From an uncultured archaeon (lineage in GTDB: Archaea > Halobacteriota > Methanosarcinia > Methanotrichales > Methanotrichaceae), in assembly GCA_902385025.1 (NCBI GenBank), contig CABMDX010000389.1:1-8439 (forward strand): 8,439 nucleotides of DNA. Direction: 5' to 3'. Below are positions 3,448-8,439 of the stretch, piece after piece; the first letter of the stretch is position 1, and the number at the start of each line of letters is the position of its first letter. A program made the position numbers and the translations under genes. The notes below the pieces were generated by a model. That model saw only the letters and a program-made list of their open reading frames with translations. It was not told the origin of the DNA and searched no databases.

Positions 3448-5757
3448 CTAGCCCTTGTATTCCTCTCCCACCAGCTCCCGAATGCGATCTGCGATCTTTG
3501 GCCCCACCAGCTCCACCTCTTGCAGCTCTTCCTTTTTTGCGGTCATGATCTTCTCAATGGATCCAAAGTGACGGAGCAAATTCCTGGCCACAGTCGGACC
3601 GACACTGGGAATGGCAGATATGAGATACTCTTGCTGCTCAGATAGCGTGCGTGCGGTCTTGTGGCCATGGATCTTTGGCTCATGCCCCTCCTTTTGCTCA
3701 CGGGCGGCGAGCAGTGCAAGGATGGAAGCCGTTTCATCTTGATCTTCAGAGGGAATAATGGGCACCTTATAACCTACTGCAACCGCAGCCAGCGCACCAT
3801 GAATAGAAGCTGCAGAAACCTGTCTCGTGTAAAGATCTCTGCCCTCCAGAATCAGAACCGGTCGATCGTAGCTCCGGGACAGGTCTTCGATCTGGCGGAA
3901 TAGGTTCCGGTCCGGATCGATTATCGATGCCACAAAATCCTGGGCCGTCTTTCGCTCGACCGCAACTCTATCGCTGAGCACATAGTCTCCAACCTCAAGA
4001 TTCTTGAGGGTGACCTCCAGGCCTCTTGCCTCCAGGAGCTTGCCCATCTCCCTTTCCCTGGGATCCACAAAGATCTTACCCTGTATTTGACTATGCATTT
4101 CTGGCCCGTCTGCGCTATTTGCCTCTTTATATGCCCTAAGCTCCGCACTCTCGCGCTTATCTCCGATTTTGTCATCTGCAGGCCTTTCCCGACCCAGATC
4201 CCCTGCAACCTCTTCGGTTATCTGCATTTGCCGGTGGGAAAACTCACGGGCCAGGGATTCCTGGTCCCTTCTGCTGAGGCTGGCTATCTGTTTGTTCATC
4301 GTCTTTTCTTTGCGGTCGGAGATCCAGTAGTAGGCTTCGTCCCTTGTACCCCTGGCCATTAATACTACGACTCTGCCAGCTCGAGCCCTTCCAGTTCGTC
4401 CCTTGCGCTGAATGCTGCGAATTTCCGAGGGTACTGGCTCGTAGAATAGAACCAGGTCCGTGGCAGGGATATCGATTCCCTCTTCACCTACAGATGTAGC
4501 TATAAGCACATTGAACTCGCCCGCCCTAAACTTCTGCAGAATCTCGGCCTGCTTTTTCTGACTCAGACCCTCGTCATCCTCGCGGCTGGCCTGGCCCACG
4601 AATCGCACCGCCTTGATGGCCGGTTCATCCTTCAGGAACTTGATGAGTGAGGAGGCAGTATCCCTGTAATTGGTGAAAACCATGATGCGTGAATCTGGCC
4701 TTTGCGCGATCTGCTCTTGCAGAATCTTCTTCACCTCCGCCGGCTTGGGATGCTCTACCGTCAAGTTCTGCAGCTCATCCATAATGCGCCGGAACCTGGC
4801 GTCCTGCATGATTCTGCGAGAGGCCTTGGAGCCGCTTCTGGAAAGGGCCTCGCCCTCCAGCCTCTGAAAGTATCTTTTCAGAGCATCGGTGCCCTGCGTC
4901 TCGGCCAGCTCCACGGCATGATGGAGCTTGAGGATCTCTGCCATCAATGAAATTCCCTTAAAGGTAGATTGATTTGCCTGCCTACTGGCGGAAGACATGA
5001 GCAAGGCCTGCAGTCCCAATAGCTCCTTCTTGGAAGCCCGAGGATCGATTCTGGCTACAGAGACGCCCAGCAAATTCAAATCATCAATCCTGCTTCGGAG
5101 CAATTCTTCGATATCCGTCCTGATTTTGAGAAGCTCTTTTGGGACCGTCACCTTCACCCATTCGATCTCTCTCTGATGGACAAAGGGCGTTACATCCGGA
5201 TCATTTTCCGTTCTGGTCTGAATGTTCTCTATACCTAGGTTTGTGCAGATCTCGGCCACCTTGTCACTCTGACTGCCTGGGCTGGCGGTGATACCCAAAA
5301 CCAGGTTTTTTTTGCTTTCGCGGGCATAACGCTCTGCGATATAGACGTAGGCATAGTTCCCCACGGCTCTGTGTGCCTCGTCAAAAATGATCAGGGAGAC
5401 ATCTGCAAGATCGATCCTGCGGGAGAGAAGGTCGTTCTCGATAACCTGTGGTGTGGATGCAACTATTCGGCTCTTCTTCCATAATTCGACACGCTCATCC
5501 GGTGCGGTCTCCCCGGTCATCATGGCCACCATATCTGGGTCCTTTAAAATGCGGCGCAAAAATGTAGCATGCTGCTCTACCAGGGGCTTGGTTGGGGCCA
5601 GAAAGAGAACCCTGCCTCTGTCCAATCGAGCAAGCAATACCATAAGGGCGATGACCGTTTTGCCCAGGCCAGTTGGTACAACTATGAGGGATGATGATTT
5701 GAGAGCGGTCGCGGCCAAATCCAGCTGGAAGAGCCTCTTTTCTACGGTTTGCTCCAA
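3448..5757 (-). CDS. hef: Hef helicase/nuclease (XPF-FANCM type)
   Basis: This is the archaeal fork-repair protein Hef: an SF2 helicase fused to an XPF-type endonuclease, acting on stalled forks and branched DNA. Numbered from the TTG at 5757 (769 residues): Walker A PTGLGKT (28-34), DEAH (126-129), TASPG (157-161), an insert rich in helix formers, the C-terminal helicase lobe with QRKGRTGRARAGR, an ERCC4 nuclease domain (about 561-690) with the GDxnERKx3D motif (Gly590-Asp591, Glu601-Arg602-Lys603, Asp607), and tandem helix-hairpin-helix motifs (711-765). All catalytic residues are present in both halves. Length fits the family (about 760). The TTG has no Shine-Dalgarno. The same frame continues upstream as HPLLL, then TAG, then MPSYL from an ATG at 5787, so the natural N-terminus appears to be interrupted by an amber codon. 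Confidence 0.93.
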   Translation of the reverse strand: MEQTVEKRLFQLDLAATALKSSSLIVVPTGLGKTVIALMVLLARLDRGRVLFLAPTKPLVEQHATFLRRILKDPDMVAMMTGETAPDERVELWKKSRIVASTPQVIENDLLSRRIDLADVSLIIFDEAHRAVGNYAYVYIAERYARESKKNLVLGITASPGSQSDKVAEICTNLGIENIQTRTENDPDVTPFVHQREIEWVKVTVPKELLKIRTDIEELLRSRIDDLNLLGVSVARIDPRASKKELLGLQALLMSSASRQANQSTFKGISLMAEILKLHHAVELAETQGTDALKRYFQRLEGEALSRSGSKASRRIMQDARFRRIMDELQNLTVEHPKPAEVKKILQEQIAQRPDSRIMVFTNYRDTASSLIKFLKDEPAIKAVRFVGQASREDDEGLSQKKQAEILQKFRAGEFNVLIATSVGEEGIDIPATDLVLFYEPVPSEIRSIQRKGRTGRARAGRVVVLMARGTRDEAYYWISDRKEKTMNKQIASLSRRDQESLAREFSHRQMQITEEVAGDLGRERPADDKIGDKRESAELRAYKEANSADGPEMHSQIQGKIFVDPREREMGKLLEARGLEVTLKNLEVGDYVLSDRVAVERKTAQDFVASIIDPDRNLFRQIEDLSRSYDRPVLILEGRDLYTRQVSAASIHGALAAVAVGYKVPIIPSEDQDETASILALLAAREQKEGHEPKIHGHKTARTLSEQQEYLISAIPSVGPTVARNLLRHFGSIEKIMTAKKEELQEVELVGPKIADRIRELVGEEYKG

Positions 5758-5787
5758 AAGAAGCGGATGCTACAGGTAAGAGGGCAT
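5758..5787 (-). other. Likely original 5' end of hef with in-frame TAG
   Basis: Minus-strand codons from the ATG at 5787 read M-P-S-Y-L-TAG-H-P-L-L and then join the TTG at 5757. From memory, euryarchaeal Hef proteins start like M-x-x-Y-(V/I/L)-x-H-P-L, so the TAG (5772-5770) stands where a residue such as Glu is usual, and one substitution (GAG to TAG) would explain it. The ATG lies where a leaderless transcript from the TATA box at 5811-5818 would begin. The reading is direct; the family comparison is recalled, not computed. Confidence 0.6.
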
Positions 5788-5810
5788 TGGATTCTACTGT
5801 GCCAGTCCCT

Positions 5811-5818
5811 GTATATAA
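5811..5818 (-). promoter_or_regulatory. TATA box of hef
   Basis: On the minus strand TTATATAC is centred 27-28 bases before the ATG at 5787, so transcription should begin within a base or two of that ATG and produce a leaderless mRNA. It supports the upstream ATG, not the TTG at 5757, as the ancestral start. Confidence 0.55.
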
Positions 5819-6092
5819 CTCGTAAGGATTGCATAGAGGGAAAGGCATAAGTCCATGTCCACCAGGCTCCGGGGTATTGCCTCCAAAAAAAATGGCGCTC
5901 TCTTTTATTTTCTCTATTTGATGTGTATCGATTTATCTCCGACTTTAGCCAACAGTATCCAAAAAATAGAAAGACATGGAATTATCCAAAGATAAGCTAA
6001 ATTGACAATAGTCACAGGCCAAAGCCTCTGAAGCATAAATTCCCCCTTTTTTCAAGAATATTTCGTTTTATATTTGATTTTTAGAGGATAGA

Positions 6093-6102
6093 TTTATATA
6101 AT
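6093..6102 (+). promoter_or_regulatory. TATA box of the secreted-protein gene
   Basis: TTTATATAAT is an excellent archaeal TATA box, preceded by the purine-rich AGAGGATAGA. It predicts a start near 6122 and a leader of about 74 bases, long for this window. Confidence 0.6.
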
Positions 6103-6123
6103 ATAAATGTAAGAGATTCATCA

Positions 6124-6158
6124 AAGGCTAAATATCGCTAATAAGGCGAAATAGCTTT
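6124..6158 (+). other. Hairpin in the leader of the secreted-protein gene
   Basis: AAGGCTA (6124-6130) pairs with TAGCTTT (6152-6158), one pair being G-U, and TCGC (6135-6138) pairs with GCGA (6146-6149), giving a stem with an internal loop at the very 5' end of the predicted mRNA. A stabilising 5' stem or a regulatory element is possible. Confidence 0.35.
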
Positions 6159-6195
6159 AAATTAACCACTTAGAAAAAAGGGGGCGAAAAAGAAA

Positions 6196-7047
6196 ATGAA
6201 GGGAGTAATATTAGTAGTATCTGTGCTGGCGATTGCCCTTATGGGGGTTTGCGGCACTGTGCTGGCTAACCCGCCACTGGTACCGCCAGTGCAATATGAG
6301 CAGTTCTGTGAGGCACAAAAGGTATCTGGGACTGGTGTGGTCGATGTCAGCACCTCTATTGTCGACAAGAAGATAGCTCTTGAATACTACAACACCATGG
6401 CAGGAGATGGCGACCTGGAGCTGGACTCCGAACATGCCTATTCGCAAGATGCGGATAAACTCAAGAGGAATGTGAGCTCGGTGAATAGTAGCAAAGCGGT
6501 TGGCTTAAATCTATATGAGTCATCCAAAATGACCTACTCCGGTGCAACACCGTTGACTGGTGGAAAGTACTTGCATTCCAAGGCATTCTATGGTGGCATT
6601 GGCGCTGATGTTCAGGAGATGTTCTCAGTAAACCAAATGGAGTCGGATGAGACCTCCTTCTTTGCCTCGACAACCCCGTATAGGCCACAGAACGTTTCAC
6701 CAGACGGAAAGAAGCATGCTGGATGGATCGACCCAGATAAATTAACCAAGGGAGGCCTGCTAAAGAATGCAGACAGAGATACCAACACGGTTGAGGAGAT
6801 GATGACATCATATGGTGATAAAAACAGTTCGTCCGTGTATGTTCCATCACACCTGATCGGCATGGAGACCAAGAACTCCTTCAATGGTACCTGGGGAACC
6901 GATGCCAAATGGCATAAGATATTCTACAAGGACATAAAGGCTCACGAGATGTTCACAGGAACCTTCGAGGCCGAGAAGACCATAAAGTTCCATGAGAACC
7001 CTGTGCCAGATAAGATTCATGCACCATGTGAAGGAATAGACTGCTAG
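6196..7047 (+). CDS. Secreted protein of unknown function
   Basis: The 283-residue product has a textbook signal peptide (MKGVILVV...GTVLA, cleavage likely after Ala24) and no other membrane segment, so it should be released or held in the cell envelope. The mature part is polar, with several Asn-x-Ser/Thr sequons (NVS, NSS, NVS, NSS, NGT) suited to archaeal N-glycosylation, and three cysteines: one near the mature N-terminus (QFCEAQ) and two at the extreme C-terminus (APCEGIDC). No enzyme motif is visible. The segment EAQKVSGTGVVDVSTSIVDK resembles hypothetical proteins I associate with Methanothrix, which is recollection, not a search. The start has purine-rich AAGGGGGCG 9-17 bases upstream. 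The promoter is strong and a good terminator follows, so abundant expression is plausible. A sheath or surface role is speculative. Confidence 0.8.
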   Translation: MKGVILVVSVLAIALMGVCGTVLANPPLVPPVQYEQFCEAQKVSGTGVVDVSTSIVDKKIALEYYNTMAGDGDLELDSEHAYSQDADKLKRNVSSVNSSKAVGLNLYESSKMTYSGATPLTGGKYLHSKAFYGGIGADVQEMFSVNQMESDETSFFASTTPYRPQNVSPDGKKHAGWIDPDKLTKGGLLKNADRDTNTVEEMMTSYGDKNSSSVYVPSHLIGMETKNSFNGTWGTDAKWHKIFYKDIKAHEMFTGTFEAEKTIKFHENPVPDKIHAPCEGIDC

Positions 7048-7104
7048 ATCGAGTCGCTGCACAGACTGCAAGTCAGAGAATACCAGGGCTTGACTGGAAA
7101 TCCC

Positions 7105-7152
7105 AAAAAACGGAATTGACTGTCGGGGAATCGCCGGCGGTCAACTCTTTTT
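7105..7152. terminator. Bidirectional intrinsic terminator
   Basis: TTGACTGTCGG (7116-7126) pairs with CCGGCGGTCAA (7134-7144), 11 pairs with two G-U, around a 7-base loop. It is flanked by AAAAAA (7105-7110) and CTCTTTTT (7145-7152), so each strand has a stem followed by a U-run. It serves both convergent genes: the secreted protein (stop 7047) and pheA (stop 7177). Confidence 0.75.
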
Positions 7153-7176
7153 CTATAATTGAATATTTTCAATAAT

Positions 7177-8007
7177 TTATTCCGCCCGCGGATATGATCC
7201 CAGCACCTTGATCATTGCCGCCTTCTCTTCGATGGCTTTAAGGGCCTCTCTTACCGCAGGCTCGTCCTTGTGACCCTCCAGATCTATATAAAAGTAGTAG
7301 TCTCCCAGGCCCTTGCGACTGGGCCTGGACTCAATTCGGGTGAGATTGATGGCCCGGGCGGCGAACTCCTGCAATATGGCAAAAAGAGCACCTGGCCGGT
7401 CTCGCTGCAAGTAAACGACAAGAGATGTTTTATCCCTCCCCGTAGCCTCTGCCGCCACCTTCCCGGCCACGATGAAGCGCGTGACGTTGCCGCCGGCATC
7501 CTGGATGCCTCTGGCAAGAATCTTCAGACCGTACTTTTCCGCTGTGCCGGCCTCGGCTATTGCTGCCATCTCAGGAAACTCCTGGGCCAGGCGCGCAGCA
7601 TGGCTGGTCGAGCCTGTGGTCCTGATCTCTGCTCCGGGATAATGGTCTCGAAGATACTGGCGGCACTGGGCCAGCGCCTGAGGATGGGAGAGCACGACCT
7701 TGACCTCGTCCTCGCCCCTGCCCACGAGACAGTGCTTGACCGGAACCGTCACCTCCCCAATGATAGACACACTAAGCTTGAGAAGGAGATCCATGACCAC
7801 AGTGACTGCCCCTTCCAGGCTGTTTTCTACTGGAACGACCCCGACATCCGAGACTCCTGCTTCTACCGCTTTCAAGACATCCTCAAAGTCGCTGCAGTAG
7901 ATTAGCTCAGTCATCTGCGCACAGCCGGACCTGGCCAGGTCCTGCGACCAGCGCAGCGCAGCCTTCTCCGAGTATGTTCCCTCTGGACCCAAAACTGCGA
8001 TTCTCAC
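7177..8007 (-). CDS. pheA: Prephenate dehydratase
   Basis: This 276-residue monofunctional prephenate dehydratase converts prephenate to phenylpyruvate, the committed step of phenylalanine synthesis. The catalytic domain (about 1-182) shows GPEGTYSEKAA (7-17), PVENSLEGAV (59-68), TTGSTSHAARLA (130-141) and the essential Thr in NVTRF (Thr176). A C-terminal ACT domain (about 193-270) has GALF (206-209) and ESRPS (226-230), the phenylalanine-binding motifs, so allosteric feedback by Phe is expected. No chorismate mutase domain is fused. The GTG start at 8007 gives MRIAVLGPEG, the standard N-terminus, with GGGGAG about 10 bases upstream. It begins 23 bases after the HMG-CoA reductase stop, so the two are probably co-transcribed. 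Confidence 0.95.
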   Translation of the reverse strand: MRIAVLGPEGTYSEKAALRWSQDLARSGCAQMTELIYCSDFEDVLKAVEAGVSDVGVVPVENSLEGAVTVVMDLLLKLSVSIIGEVTVPVKHCLVGRGEDEVKVVLSHPQALAQCRQYLRDHYPGAEIRTTGSTSHAARLAQEFPEMAAIAEAGTAEKYGLKILARGIQDAGGNVTRFIVAGKVAAEATGRDKTSLVVYLQRDRPGALFAILQEFAARAINLTRIESRPSRKGLGDYYFYIDLEGHKDEPAVREALKAIEEKAAMIKVLGSYPRAE

Positions 8008-8030
8008 GTATTCTCTTCTCCCCGGACCTT

Positions 8031-8439
8031 TCAGCTCTTGGCCTTTTGATCCAGTTCTGCTATAAGCTCCACAGCTCTGTCCACGCTGATCCTGCGCTCG
8101 GCTGCCATACGTGCCGCAATGATCTCAATCAGGTCGCACTTCGCTCCCGCCTGTGCGGCCACGTTCTTGGCATGCAGCGACATGTGGCCCCTCTGAATTC
8201 CCTCAGAGGCCAGAGCGCGCAGTGCAGCAAAGTTCTGGCACAGGCCGACAGCGGCTATAATGCGGGACAGATCTTCAGCACTCTTCACACCCAGGATCTT
8301 CACCGCGGTCTTGGCCACGGGATGCACGCGCGTTGCGCCACCCACCAGGCCTACGGCAACAGGCAGCTCGATGGTTCCTACCAGGTCTCCATCTTTGTTC
8401 TTCTCGTACCTGGTAAGAGACATGTAGCGCCCACTGATA
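8031..8439 (-). CDS. HMG-CoA reductase, class II, C-terminal part
   Basis: The last 136 residues of a gene that enters from the right edge. HMG-CoA reductase makes mevalonate for isoprenoid (archaeal lipid) synthesis. Recognisable segments are SLTRYEKNKDGDLVG, TIELPVAVGLVGGATRVHP, AVGLCQNFAALRALASEGIQ and RGHMSLHAKN, which carries the catalytic histidine. The wording matches the class II (bacterial or degradative-type) enzymes rather than class I. In Archaea, class II is known from Archaeoglobales and Thermoplasmatales, where it was interpreted as gene transfer from bacteria. The ATG at 8423 is internal: the frame continues to the edge (ISGRY before MSLTR), in keeping with family sequence. 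pheA follows after 23 bases. Confidence 0.9.
   Translation of the reverse strand, partial: ISGRYMSLTRYEKNKDGDLVGTIELPVAVGLVGGATRVHPVAKTAVKILGVKSAEDLSRIIAAVGLCQNFAALRALASEGIQRGHMSLHAKNVAAQAGAKCDLIEIIAARMAAERRISVDRAVELIAELDQKAKS

Larger units (their letters stand above)
5788..6195. other. AT-rich gap between divergent hef and the secreted-protein gene
   Basis: No gene is visible. It holds the hef promoter (5811-5818), a run of eight A (5885-5892), T-rich sequence around 6047-6085, small inverted repeats (AGGC-CAAA-GCCT near 6019-6030; TGAC-AATA-GTCA near 6004-6015), and the promoter and leader of the gene at 6196. Confidence 0.5.

Noticed and set aside
5770..5772. Pyrrolysine encoded by the UAG in hef
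   Set aside because: UAG is the terminal stop of four of the seven complete genes here (mc1, thioredoxin-like, hef, secreted protein), no pyl gene is visible, and Methanothrix-like organisms are not known to use pyrrolysine. Mutation, suppression or error is simpler.
5495..5848. 117-codon minus-strand ORF overlapping the hef start, as a sign of a frameshift
   Set aside because: The conserved N-terminal residues (HPLL...EKRLFQ) are in the main hef frame. The overlapping frame shows no family similarity, so only the amber codon needs explanation.
7270..7905. 211-codon plus-strand ORF
   Set aside because: It lies wholly inside pheA on the other strand and has no recognisable content. It is an antisense shadow in GC-richer DNA.

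Overview
The window reads as a chromosomal piece of a euryarchaeal methanogen of the Methanosarcinales, most like Methanothrix (Methanosaeta). The evidence is an MC1 chromosomal protein, a Hef helicase-nuclease, a short CxxC-x17-CxxC zinc-ribbon protein, Shine-Dalgarno sequences matching the archaeal 16S tail, TATA-type promoters placed about 26 bases before starts, and a secreted protein of a type I associate with Methanothrix. Genus is an inference from recognised proteins, not from a search. Coding DNA is moderately GC-rich and the gaps are strongly AT-rich. There are no rRNA or tRNA genes, insertion sequences or CRISPR arrays.

Layout. Bases 1-665 hold the start of a leftward gene cut by the window edge, two candidate small proteins, an inverted repeat and a strong hairpin. 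Next come mc1 (+, 666-938), a 384-base gap with a 3' hairpin, a 29-bp tandem repeat and a leader with a terminator-like stem, then an alanine dehydrogenase/ornithine cyclodeaminase-family gene (+, 1323-2303). Converging on it is a 61-residue zinc-ribbon gene (-, 2473-2658). Divergent from that is an exported thioredoxin-fold protein (+, 2912-3403). hef (-, 3448-5757) converges on the thioredoxin gene. After a 438-base AT-rich gap comes a secreted protein of unknown function (+, 6196-7047). It ends at a bidirectional terminator shared with pheA (-, 7177-8007), which lies 23 bases downstream of a class II HMG-CoA reductase gene running off the right edge (-, 8031-8439).

The genes are mostly independent housekeeping functions: chromatin (MC1), fork repair (Hef), amino-acid metabolism (AlaDH, PheA), isoprenoid lipid synthesis (HMGR) and exported proteins. 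Only HMGR-pheA looks like an operon. I see no multi-gene defence or mobile system.

The most notable observation is at the 5' end of hef. A TATA box predicts a leaderless start at the ATG at 5787, and translation from there gives the N-terminus expected of the family (MPSYL-stop-HPLLL), interrupted by an in-frame TAG as codon 6. Four of the seven complete genes end in TAG, so it is an ordinary stop here. The options are a recent nonsense mutation, a sequence error, readthrough, or re-initiation at the TTG at 5757. Other points of interest are a 45-codon cysteine-rich ORF at 289-426, an attenuator-like leader before the AlaDH gene, and the CYPC active site of the exported thioredoxin-like protein.
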